Notes under the pieces: model-generated | The model's input: only the letters and a program-made list of their open reading frames with translations | The model's database searches: none | What the model was told of the DNA's origin: nothing | Position numbers and translations under genes: made by a program | Part shown: in pieces, positions 54,601 through 63,200 of the stretch | Layout: each line of letters starts with the position of its first letter | Numbering within the stretch: position 1 is the first letter of the stretch | From: G965215225 sp965215225 | GTDB lineage: Bacteria; Pseudomonadota; Gammaproteobacteria; CBDBNL01; JAAOII01 | Assembly (NCBI GenBank): GCA_965215225.1 | Contig: OZ244039.1 | Coordinates: forward strand, 1,488,001 to 1,552,000 | Direction: 5' to 3' | Length of the DNA: 64,000 nucleotides

Positions 54601-55076
54601 CAATCCATCAGCAGAGCTATGAAAGAGAATTAAGCGAAGCCGGCTTTGACGACTCCCAGATTGAAAAACTAATCAATGAAGCGCTTAAAGCGGTTCAGCA
54701 AACCCTAGCAGATGAACGAGGTCGCTGGCTTCTTAGTCGTTCTGGCAAGAGCGAATGGCAGCTAAATCGGCAAGGAAAATCCCCTATCAGAATTGACCGC
54801 ACCTTCATTGAGGACAATACCCGTTGGATAGTGGATTATAAAACCTCTGCCAGCCTCCCCTTCTCTCAACAAGAACTAGACAGGTTTTACCGCCAACTAA
54901 GTCTCTATGCCGAAGCCTTGACCGCCATTGAAAAGCATCCTATAATGCTTGCCATCTATTGCCCCCAAGACAAATATTGGCAAGAATGGGAATATCAATC
55001 ACAGCAACCGCCTAGTGATGAACCGCTAGAATATCAAGAACTAAGCCAAACCAACGAATATGACAATTATGAATAG
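51690..55076 (+). CDS. AddA/RecB-like ATP-dependent helicase-nuclease
   Basis: 1128 residues. UvrD-type helicase: Walker A QAPAGSGKTELLVQRY (about 25-40), AITFTRKAAAEM, Walker B VDEFQDTS (about 414), GDPMQSIYAFRQ, MTIHKSKGLEF and CTRAKRR. A C-terminal PD-(D/E)xK nuclease follows: RIDRTF, then VDYKTS (about 1047). Such proteins resect double-strand breaks, usually with an AddB-type partner, not visible in this window. Overlaps apbC by 17 bp. Confidence 0.9.
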   Translation: MSQQTDDSQARQDSLTIDSSIIVQAPAGSGKTELLVQRYLKLLAFACDNPRQIIAITFTRKAAAEMCARIRTELQRSQEPEEAHKKITYGLAQQVLIRAKEKNWDLDRLISQDTVTTIDAFCRFLVALDPVKGNFFTMPDILESTEADNLYEQAVAQSIRIAQQGEMREALKELIYIHSNDLNQFKQNFAQLLKQRAPLLLAIMKKDNDLQVGIELLCQELLAKLTACAPFDILPAVAQPSQQAVVDWQKQQTDTPLPFSAIPSDYDWQNADLASWQNLARLLLTGRGSLRKRLNKRMGFSPRTDHKDEMEGLLEGLAQQASPPADGHPTPTGEFLYYLAQTNSWSDSYQPEELQLAEAAAQFFKLTASQLQQLFKTQGKCDYVEIMLAALEVMEQDYAPSLLAERLGYQLRHILVDEFQDTSIGQLRLLESLSRSWDASTPNTLFLVGDPMQSIYAFRQADVRIFNQLWQTKRLGQVELVPLVLKRNFRSQGKLVDWCNERFATIFPQVADNIIDSVVHTSATATHPAEAKAVHLIGLKRKREDADSRSLFMPVISELKELVKQPASIAILAPSRNHVSELIPLLQEERLDFNAGQIIPSIANPHIMDLLSLTRALYDWNDELSWYACLRAPWCGLRLEDLLFISQNKKEKSIWQYLRQDSPPLKATESIHHFVNAIEPAINRIRRSNWSDLVLSSWDNLGGPLLLATEQDQYDTELFFSLLQENSKGALIDIDSLTEQLTSQGAIFENNSQIQLMTIHKSKGLEFDYVFLPMIHKGWGSSSLEVLLTADFHSNQAKRDFSLFAIHSPSSEIEKEPGYSMLNRLKKEKEVQEYRRLFYVACTRAKRRLYLHYLIRYDDKDRAKAPGSNSFASLLWHQIQEELCSQLEPLAADQLAQSKEDEFPLLKRIAKFSPIKPLGTKEDSGPAPLLSWSSPQERTQGGLVHRFLDIITKMNPQAEEIEKDPKKFLAAIHQQSYERELSEAGFDDSQIEKLINEALKAVQQTLADERGRWLLSRSGKSEWQLNRQGKSPIRIDRTFIEDNTRWIVDYKTSASLPFSQQELDRFYRQLSLYAEALTAIEKHPIMLAIYCPQDKYWQEWEYQSQQPPSDEPLEYQELSQTNEYDNYE

Positions 55077-56106
55077 CTACGAAGAGGTCTTAAGATCCTA
55101 TAAGGACCCCTATCTTCACAATGACTATCTCTCAATGGAGGCAGTTGAGTCCATAGCTATGAATAATAACCAAGCACATATTACTATCGCCTTGCCCTAT
55201 CCAGCTAAACTAGTTGGCGCCAGGCTCGGCAAGGAACTAAGTCAGCGCCTAGCCAAACAAGGATTAGCAGCCAAGCTTGAATTCAAACAGAAAATCCCTC
55301 AATTCAATCCTCGCCCCCAAACTGCCCAACTGGGTCAGGTGCGTAACCTCATTGCCATAGCTTCTGGCAAAGGCGGGGTTGGCAAATCAACCCTATCCTT
55401 GAATATTGCTCGTTCGCTCCTCTCTCATGGGGCGCGGGTTGGCTTACTTGATGCCGATATCTATGGTCCTAGTCAGCCACACCTTCTCAACCAGAGCCCA
55501 GATAGAACGAAAATGGCAAGCGGTAATCAGCTCAATCCAGTTATGGCAGCCGGGCTTCAAACTATGTCGCTTAGCTATCTATTGGCAACAAAGCAAACCC
55601 CAGCAATATGGCGAGGTGCCATGGCATCTAATGCTATCCAGCAGCTGCTTAACTCTACCAGATGGCAAGATTTGGACTACCTCATCATAGATCTCCCGCC
55701 TGGCACCGGGGATATCCAGCTTACTCTCTGTCAAAGAGCCTCCCTAAGCGGAGCAATCATTGTCAGCACTTCTCATCCCTTAGCGCTTCTAGGAGCCGCC
55801 AAAGGAGTAGAGATGTTCCAGCGCCTCTATGTCCCTGTCTTAGGGATGATAGAAAATATGAGCTATTATCTCTGTTCTAACTGCCGAACCAAGCATTATC
55901 TCTTCGGTGAGAAAGGGACGGCAAAATTAGCCGAGAAGATGAGGACGCCCCTCTTGGCTGAGGTGCCGCTCAGCAGCGATTGCCATATGCCACCTGAAGA
56001 ACAACAACACAGCAACCTCTGGTCTCAACTGGCGTTGGATATAGCAGTCTCCCTCAGCCAGATGAAGACCGCCCATCCTCCTGAGATTCAAGTAGTGAAT
56101 GACTAG
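55060..56106 (+). CDS. apbC: Iron-sulfur cluster carrier protein ApbC (Mrp/NBP35 family)
   Basis: 348 residues. Delivers Fe-S clusters using ATP. A short MIP18-like N-terminal domain (1-95), P-loop ASGKGGVGKST (about 101-111), DADIYGPSQP, DLPPGTGD and the cluster-binding CSNC (about 271-274) are present. Start may be ATG 55060 or 55069. It fits with hscA and hscB nearby, the window's Fe-S group. Confidence 0.95.
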   Translation: MTIMNSYEEVLRSYKDPYLHNDYLSMEAVESIAMNNNQAHITIALPYPAKLVGARLGKELSQRLAKQGLAAKLEFKQKIPQFNPRPQTAQLGQVRNLIAIASGKGGVGKSTLSLNIARSLLSHGARVGLLDADIYGPSQPHLLNQSPDRTKMASGNQLNPVMAAGLQTMSLSYLLATKQTPAIWRGAMASNAIQQLLNSTRWQDLDYLIIDLPPGTGDIQLTLCQRASLSGAIIVSTSHPLALLGAAKGVEMFQRLYVPVLGMIENMSYYLCSNCRTKHYLFGEKGTAKLAEKMRTPLLAEVPLSSDCHMPPEEQQHSNLWSQLALDIAVSLSQMKTAHPPEIQVVND

Positions 56107-57640
56107 TTCTGCTTATAGCCTCCTTCGCCATCTTCACTCTTTTCACCTTCAACAAAACTATTCCCACCCCTTGTTCTTATAGATTGTCCCTCTGCTATCT
56201 CCTCCACAAAAACCCCGCCCCTTGCTCCTATAGCTAGTTCTTCCGCCGTCTTCTTGCCCCCACAAAACTCCCATCCCTCAACCCAATAGCCAGTTCCCTC
56301 GCCATCTTCACCACAAACTCCTGTCTCTTCTTGCTTCTTATAGCCAGTCCTGTCCTTCGCCATTAAGGACATCAAGGAAGCCTTTTCTCTATCGCTCGCT
56401 TGCCTCCAACCCCCAATCTGACATCCGCCTCACCATATTGCTACCATTGGCATTTAAGACAGCCCTTCCTTTATCGCTTGCCTCAGCCAGATAGCCAGTC
56501 CTGTCTTCTCGCCATTGGGGACATCAAGGAAGTCTTTTCTCTATCGCTTGCCTCCAACCCCCAATCTGACATCCGCCTCACCATATTGCTACCATTGGCA
56601 TTTAAGACAGCCCTTCCTTTATCGCTTGCCTCAGCCAGATAGCCAGTCCTGTCTTCTCGCCATTGGGGACATCAAGGAAGTCTTTTCTCTATCGCTCGCT
56701 TGCCTCCAACCCCCAATCTGACATCCGCCCTACCATATTGCTACCATTGGTATTTAAGACAGCCCTGCCTTTATCGCTTGCCTCAGCCAGATAGCCAATC
56801 CTGTCCCCTCGCCATTAGGGACATCAAGGAAGCCTCTTCTCTACCACTTGTCTCCAACCCCCAATCTGACACCCACATTACCGATATTGCTACTATTGGC
56901 ATTTAAGACAGCCCTTCCTTTATCGTTTGCCTCAATCCGACACCCGCCCCACCAACATCATTGCTATTGGCATTTAAAGCAGTCTTTTCTCTAGGCTCGC
57001 CTCAGCCCTCAACGACATATGAAACCAAACTTATCAAATTATGCATTTCCCTAAGATTAAATCTAATCGTTATTCAATAAAACGCCTTTTTGCCTCTCTC
57101 CTTCTGTCCTTGGCTATAACAATAAGCGCGCCAGCCACTAGCTATGATAGCTATGGGGATTAGTTAGCCTTCTGACACCGCCCTACCATATTGCTACCAT
57201 TGGCATTTAAGACAGCACTTCCTTTATCGCTTGCCTCAGTCAGATAGCCAGTCCTGTCTTCTCGCCATTGGGGACATCAAGGAAGTCTTTTCTCTATCGC
57301 TTGCTTGCCTCCAACCCCCAATCTGACATCCGCCCTACCATATTGCTACCATTGGCATTTAAGACAGCCCTTCCTTTATCGCTTGCCTCAGCCAGATAGC
57401 CAGTCCTGTCCCCTCGCCATTGGGGACATCAAGGAAGTCTTTTCTCTATCGCTTGCTTGCCTCCAACCCCCAATCTGACACCGCCCTACCATATTGCTAC
57501 CATTGGCATTTAAGACAGCACTTCCTTTATCGCTTGCCTCCAACCCGATAGCCAGTCCTGTTCTCTCGCCATTGGGGACATCAAGGAAGTCTTTTCTCTA
57601 TCGCTCGCTTGCCTCAGCCAGATAGCCAATCCTGTCCCCT
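56107..57640 (-). repeat. Minisatellite of about 150-bp units built on the KpsS-like gene tail
   Basis: A unit of about 145-152 bp, marked by CGCCATTGGGGACATCAAGG, occurs near 56358, 56510, 56659, 56811, 57265, 57417 and 57569, with a divergent last copy at 57640 that is the gene end itself. The part CAGATAGCCA...CGCCATT is the reverse complement of the last codons (LMARGQDWLSG and stop). The rest is spacer including CCATATTGCTACCATTGGC. Between 56107 and 56358 is unrelated simple sequence (CTTCTTGCCCCC-type). The array is interrupted at 56870-57180, where a binding-protein remnant sits. Confidence 0.88.
57018..57163 (+). pseudogene. Internally deleted remnant of an amino-acid-binding-protein gene
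   Basis: 57018-57130 matches the leader and signal-peptide coding part of the intact gene at 59425 (ATATGAAACCAAACTTATCA and KRLFASLLLSLAITISA). It is joined directly to the last codons (SYDSYGD and stop, 57143-57163). The join keeps the frame, leaving a 40-codon open frame from ATG 57041. It lies inside the minisatellite. Confidence 0.85.
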
Positions 57641-58804
57641 CGCCATTAGGGTGAGTCTCTTCTCTATTGCTTGCCAATGCCTCTTGTCGGGGTTACGATA
57701 ACTGGCGGGAATACAATAGCGATGATAGACAAAAGATAGGAAAGCCCGCCTTAGCTCTTGATTCGCTTGCCAGTCATCTATCCCATTGATCGTCTCAATC
57801 AGTTCCCTCTTATTGTTGCTATGAACCACTAGCCCAGCTAGGTTATAGCAGGCATCCCCCAGAGTAACCACCTTCTTATCCAATAGCAATGCCTCCAAGC
57901 CCACAGTGGAGTTGATGGTTATAACCGCCATAGCATTCTCAATAAGCTGCTGGGTGTTATTGAGATTGGCAAACATCAGCCGACCATTCTTAGCTGCCGC
58001 CAAATGCAGATCCCTATATTCCATTGGGCAAGATGGATGCTCCTTGATAACCAACATAGTTTGCCTATCCTTCATACCCGCAACTAGTTCCGTCAAAATA
58101 GCATAGAACTGGTGCATATTACCTATCCACTGGCTATGGTTAAAAATCTGCGAATCGCCATTCACTTGAAAAGGAACGAAGATATAACGCGGCGGCAAAG
58201 ACATCTCCTCGCCTATAACCTTCTTGTTCCTGTCAAACTCTCTTCTCACCAAAGTCAATGGCAACTCAGCCGCCACAACCGCCCTATTTTCCCTTGCCCA
58301 GTTAAGATAGAAGGACTCGTCGCGTGGCAAGCTATTGGCATCATTGATGCCCTTATCGTCCATAGTGGTGGTATCAGGCAGCAGACCTCCTTCAAAAAAC
58401 AGCATCCGCCTTCCCGCCGCCCGAGCCGCAATAGTCGCAGCTGCCCCATAGAACTTATTACCATTCCATATTGCTACCAATTCGCTCGGATGAGTGACAA
58501 AATAGCAATAATAGCGAACGAATAGCAACCTGGCTTCCAGTAACCTTAACCACCTATATATAGCAGCATAAAAATACGGATAAGAGCGGTTGCGCTTGAC
58601 CTGACTGACCTCCACCATTCGGCTCACCAGCTGGCGTAAATCCTTTTCGGGCTTTATTTGCCATGCCCGCCAGCTAAATTGCCAGTTGCCACGGCGCCTC
58701 ATCAGTAAGGTCGGCAGGCCTAGGCTCTGTTTTAGTTGGTAGAAATAGTCTTGATGGGAACTACCAGTAATACATAACAATAAAGGGGCTTTGCTCTTTT
58801 CCAT
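57614..58804 (-). CDS. KpsS-like capsule polysaccharide (Kdo transferase) family protein
   Basis: 396 residues. The capsule biosynthesis domain shows FFEGGLLPDTTTMDDKGIND, SLPRDESFY, VIKEHPSCP and TINSTVGLEALLLDKKVV, as in KpsS/LipB proteins that add Kdo to the lipid anchor of group 2 capsules. No other capsule genes are in the window. A ribosome-like AAAGGTAG lies before ATG 58804. Its last 20 codons are the source of the repeats downstream. Confidence 0.8.
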   Translation of the reverse strand: MEKSKAPLLLCITGSSHQDYFYQLKQSLGLPTLLMRRRGNWQFSWRAWQIKPEKDLRQLVSRMVEVSQVKRNRSYPYFYAAIYRWLRLLEARLLFVRYYCYFVTHPSELVAIWNGNKFYGAAATIAARAAGRRMLFFEGGLLPDTTTMDDKGINDANSLPRDESFYLNWARENRAVVAAELPLTLVRREFDRNKKVIGEEMSLPPRYIFVPFQVNGDSQIFNHSQWIGNMHQFYAILTELVAGMKDRQTMLVIKEHPSCPMEYRDLHLAAAKNGRLMFANLNNTQQLIENAMAVITINSTVGLEALLLDKKVVTLGDACYNLAGLVVHSNNKRELIETINGIDDWQANQELRRAFLSFVYHRYCIPASYRNPDKRHWQAIEKRLTLMARGQDWLSG

Positions 58805-58809
58805 TCGGT

Positions 58810-59220
58810 TATTCTACCTTTATCTTTTTCTGCTTTTATTCTCTTCTCTATTCTTTCTGCTTTCTATTCTTTGTGCTTCTTTCTGCTTTGCTTTCTTTCC
58901 GCTTTTATTCTTTCTGCCTTTCTTTCCGCCTTTGTTCTTTCCACTTTTATTCTTTCTCTCTTCTATCTGCTTTCTCTTCCTTTGCTTTCTTTCCGCTTTT
59001 ATTCTTTCTCTATTCTGTCTGCTTTCCCTCCTTTTGCTCTTTTCTTCCTTTATTCTTACTTTCTTCTTCTCTGCTTTCTATTCTTTGTGCTTCTTTTCTG
59101 CTTTGCTTTCTTTCCGCTTCTATTCTTTCTCTCTTCTGTCTGCTTTCCCTCCGTTTGCTCTTTTCTTCCTTTATCCTTTCCTGCTTCTTCTTTATTGCCT
59201 TTTTCTGCTTCCTTTTCGCT
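58810..59220. repeat. Pyrimidine-rich tract with imperfect repeats
   Basis: About 410 bp in which the plus strand is almost only C and T with scattered G, built from TTTCTGCTTT, CTTTCCGCTTTTATT and similar blocks. Larger blocks of about 100 bp recur (58855-58940 resembles 59080-59130). Long mostly Phe/Leu/Ser open frames are a by-product. It lies just upstream of the KpsS-like gene, whose message leader would be purine-rich. Confidence 0.85.
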
Positions 59221-59424
59221 AGTTAGGATAAACTAATCAAGCAGCTATTTAGCTATTAGAGAATAAAGCAGCTCTTTTTAAGACCGACTGAATAAACTAA
59301 TTATGACAACAAAAGATTACAATAGCTCAAATTGAGCTAGTTGCCTTATAAATATCCACAACACCTATGCCAATATTAAAGATAGATTTTGAACCCTAAG
59401 ATATGAAACCAAACTTATCAAATT
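59221..59424 (+). promoter_or_regulatory. Leader region of the binding-protein gene with a perfect palindrome
   Basis: TAGCTCAA-A-TTGAGCTA (59323-59339) is an exact palindrome with a 1-bp centre, 86 bp before the ATG at 59425, suitable as an operator. From about 59400 the sequence is shared with the remnant at 57018, but the palindrome itself is not. No clear promoter boxes. Confidence 0.45.
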
Positions 59425-60228
59425 ATGTATTCTATTAATATTAAATCTAACCATTATTCAATAAAACGCCTGTTTGCCTCCTTCTTTCTGCTGTTGGCTA
59501 TAACAATAGGCGCTCACGCCTCTGCCAAAGAGCTTCGTATTGCCATAGAAGGAGCCTATCCTCCTTTTAGTCAGATCAACCCAGACGGCTCTCTCAGCGG
59601 CTTTGATGTTGATATTACCCATGCTCTATGTGATGTAATGGGCTATGACTGTATTCTCATCCAAAAGGACTGGGACGGCATAATCCCCGCTCTACTGGCA
59701 AAGAAATATGACGCCATCATAGCTTCTATGGCTATCACTGAGGAACGAAAAGAGAAAGTAGCCTTTACCAACAGATATTACCAGATGATAGTTAAGTTTA
59801 TCCGCCCTAAGGGTTCCAACCTAGTCCTAAGCGCCCAAGGACTCAGCGACAAGAGAATAGGAGTCCAAATCGGCACTGTTTTTGACGACTATGCAACCAA
59901 TAACTTCAACCAAGCAGAAGTCATTCGCTATGCCAACCATGAAGAAGTGTTCCTCGACCTTCAAACCGGTAGGATAGATACCACCCTCACCGCCCGACCT
60001 GTAGCCGAGCTAGGCTTCCTCAACACCCCAGCTGGCAAGAACTTTGAACTTTTTGGCCCAGATATCATTGAGCCGCGCTGGTTTGGTGAAGGCATAGGGA
60101 TTGCTCTAAGGAAGCAGGACACCAAACTACTTGAAGAATTCAACCATGCCATCACCACCATTCGTCAAAATGGTGAGTACCAACGAATTAACGACAAATA
60201 CTTTAGCTATGATATCTATGGGGACTAG
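59425..60228 (+). CDS. Periplasmic amino-acid-binding protein of an ABC transporter (SBP_bac_3 family)
   Basis: 267 residues. Signal peptide cleaved around AHASA (residue 34). ELRIAIEGAYPPFSQINPDG, GFDVDITHALCDVMG, DWDGIIPALLAKKYDAIIASM and ITEERKEKVAFT match lysine/arginine/ornithine-type binding proteins; the Asp and Arg that hold the ligand's amino and carboxyl groups are likely present. No permease or ATPase gene is nearby, so it is an orphan in this window. The gene end is copied in the remnant at 57141-57163. Confidence 0.9.
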   Translation: MYSINIKSNHYSIKRLFASFFLLLAITIGAHASAKELRIAIEGAYPPFSQINPDGSLSGFDVDITHALCDVMGYDCILIQKDWDGIIPALLAKKYDAIIASMAITEERKEKVAFTNRYYQMIVKFIRPKGSNLVLSAQGLSDKRIGVQIGTVFDDYATNNFNQAEVIRYANHEEVFLDLQTGRIDTTLTARPVAELGFLNTPAGKNFELFGPDIIEPRWFGEGIGIALRKQDTKLLEEFNHAITTIRQNGEYQRINDKYFSYDIYGD

Positions 60229-60267
60229 TCGTGCTCGTCACATAGAAAAGAATAGCAAGTTGTAAGC

Positions 60268-63200
60268 TTAGGGAGAAGGAAGCAGATTGTCCAAACGGGT
60301 CTGGTTTAGTTGGGGCTGGTTAGTCCTATTCAAAAACCACCAGCTTCGCCATTCGTCTGGAGCTAGCGGAGTGCAGCGAATGGCAGGATAATCATTTGAA
60401 CTGCCAAAGTCCCAGATGAGATTATTAGGATCCCGTTCATCTGCTTCAATATCCAAACTATTATCCTTATCGCAATAAATGGTGATATTATCTACTCCAG
60501 TAGCACCAACTGTCCTTGTTCCATTATCCCAAGTGGCATAGATCCCCTCATAGTCAGTTGGCATCCGAAGCTCAATGCTGGTCTTGGCTTCACCATGATT
60601 GCCACTAGTTGTACCACTAGTATCACTATCCCAATAAGAATCAACACCTGTCCCGCTTCCACTCCCAACCAGCATAGGAGTATTACTGCCCGAGACCACA
60701 TAAGAATAAGCAATCTGACTATTAGAGCTAAAAGTTCCTACCAGGCCGCCCACCCTACTACTCCCCCTTAGCTTACCCACCACAGTCGATGAAGAAAAAA
60801 TCTCAGTAAATCCAAAAAAAGTATCCCCTCTTCCTACCATGCCGCCCACTCTACTATTCCCACTCAGCTCATCTACCACAGCTGAAGAAGAAAAAATCTG
60901 AGCGAATGAACCATCCCCTATCAGACCGCCTAGATTATTACTCCCTCTCACCTCAGCTGCCACAACCGAAGAAGAAAGAATCCTAGCCGATGAAGCGTCC
61001 CCTACTAAACCGCCTACACGATTGCCCCCGCTCAGATTCCCCACCACAACCGAAGAAGAAAGAACCCGAGCCCCTATGCCCAACCCCACCAGACCACCAA
61101 CTCTCTCGCTCCCGCTCAGATTCCCCACCACAACCGAAGAAGAAATAATCGTAGCACCGAAACCATAGCCCACCAGACCACCTACATCATTGTCCCCACT
61201 CAGATTCCCCACTACAACCGAAGAAGAGAGAACACGAGCCGAGACACCACTACCCACCAGACTGCCTGTCCTATGCCCGCCTATCATTTGCTCCACTTGA
61301 AGAGTAAGATTGCGAATCTCCGTCCTTTCAGCCACATGCCCAAACAAGCCTACACAATCCTGATTGGGACGATTAATGCTTAGATCACTAATCGTCCGAC
61401 CATTGCCTTCAAAAACCCCGCTAAAAGGAACTCCTCGACATCCATCATCTGTATCACTTCCCAGTGGTTGCCAGCCCTCGCCATCACTATAAGCGGCAAG
61501 GCTTATATTCGTAATCAGCTCATAACCATTACAAGACCCAGCACCATCGCCACAGCCAGATGTGTTAAGCTCCCCATCTGCCGACAGCTGCCTCCCGGTG
61601 CCATCCAAAACATAGCGCACTCCATTCAATTCCGCCCCTGTGCCTAGCTCTATCAACCTATCCCCATCGTCATCTATATCCTCGCCAGCATCTCGGCAAC
61701 CATCGCCATCATTATCGGTCATTGAATTACTTACCCAACCCATCTCACCAGCAGAACAACTATCAGCATCATCTCCCACCCCATCACTATCGCAATCGGG
61801 TTTTAACACACACCCAACCGCTTCATCACCATCTTGCACCCCATCACCATCGCAATCCGCTAACAGCGAACAGCTCTTCCCAGCTGAATTCCTCTGCTGC
61901 TCTATCACATCAGTATCAGCCAAGCCATCATTATCGTCGTCCTCATCGCAAGCATCCCCTCCGTCCTTAGCCTCATCGGTATTATTCTGCTGTGGATTCA
62001 CAACAAGCGGGCAATTATCCACACCATCCAAAACCCCATCATTATCGTCATCCTCATCGCAAGCATCCCCTCCATCCTTAGCCTCATCGGTATTATTCTG
62101 CTGTGGATTGACAACAAGCGGGCAATTATCCATATCATCCAAAATCTCATCATTGTCGTCATCCTCATCGCAAGCATCCCCGCCATCCTCAGCCTCATCG
62201 GTATTATTCTGCTGTGGATTGATAATAAGCGGACAATTATCCACATCATCCAAAGCCCCATCATTATCGCAATCCGCTAATAGCGAACAGCTCTTTCCAG
62301 CTAGATTATTCTGCTGCTCTATCACATCAGTATCATCCAAACCATCATTGTCATCATCCTCATCGCAAGCATCCCCTCCATCCTCAGCGCCATCGGTATT
62401 ATTCTGTTGTGGATTCACAACAAGCGGGCAATTATCCACATCATCCAAAGCCCCATCATTATCGCAATCCGCTAACAGCGAACAGCTCTTTCCAGCTAGA
62501 TTCTTCTGCTGCTCTATCACATCAGTATCATCCAAGCCGTCATTGTCATCATCCTCATCGCAGGCATCCCCTCCATCTTTAGCGCCATCGGTATTATTCT
62601 GTTGTGGATTGACAATAAGCGGACAATTATCCTCATCATCCAAAGCCCCATCACCATCACAATCCGCTAACCGCGAACAGCTCTTTCCAGCTGAATTCCT
62701 CTGCTGCTCTATCGTATTATTATCATCCAAGCCGTCATTGTCATCATCCTCATCGCAAGCATCCCCTCCATCCTCAGCGCCATCAGTATTATTCTGTTGT
62801 GGATTCACAACAAGCGGGCAATTATCCACATCATCTAAAGCCCCATCCTCATCGCAATCCGCTAACCGCGAACAGCTCTTTCCAGCTGAATTTCTCTGCT
62901 GCTCTATCACATCAGTATCATCCAAGCCATCATTATCGTCATCCTCATCGCAAGCATCCCCGCCATCCTCAGCCTCATCGGTATTATTCTGCTGTGGATT
63001 GACAACAAGCGGGCAATTATCCACATCATCTAAAGCCCCATCATTATCGTCATCCGCATCCGCACTATCCGCCCGACCATCGCCATCTGTATTCAGACCT
63101 GGTCGAATACCCCTGTTGTTGTGGTCCTCATCATTCTCATCCCAAATAAAAATTATCCTCACCTCCTCCTTTCTTCCATCATCAAAAGTGCCCCTAATCA

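Noticed and set aside
56358..57640. CRISPR array or IS remnants in the 150-bp repeat region
   Set aside because: No unique spacers, no terminal inverted repeats or transposase fragments; the core equals the end of the KpsS-like gene.
58791..59226. Phe/Leu/Ser-rich open frames of more than 100 codons in the pyrimidine tract
   Set aside because: Three overlapping frames are open at once, which is expected of C/T-only DNA. No ribosome site and no conserved pattern.
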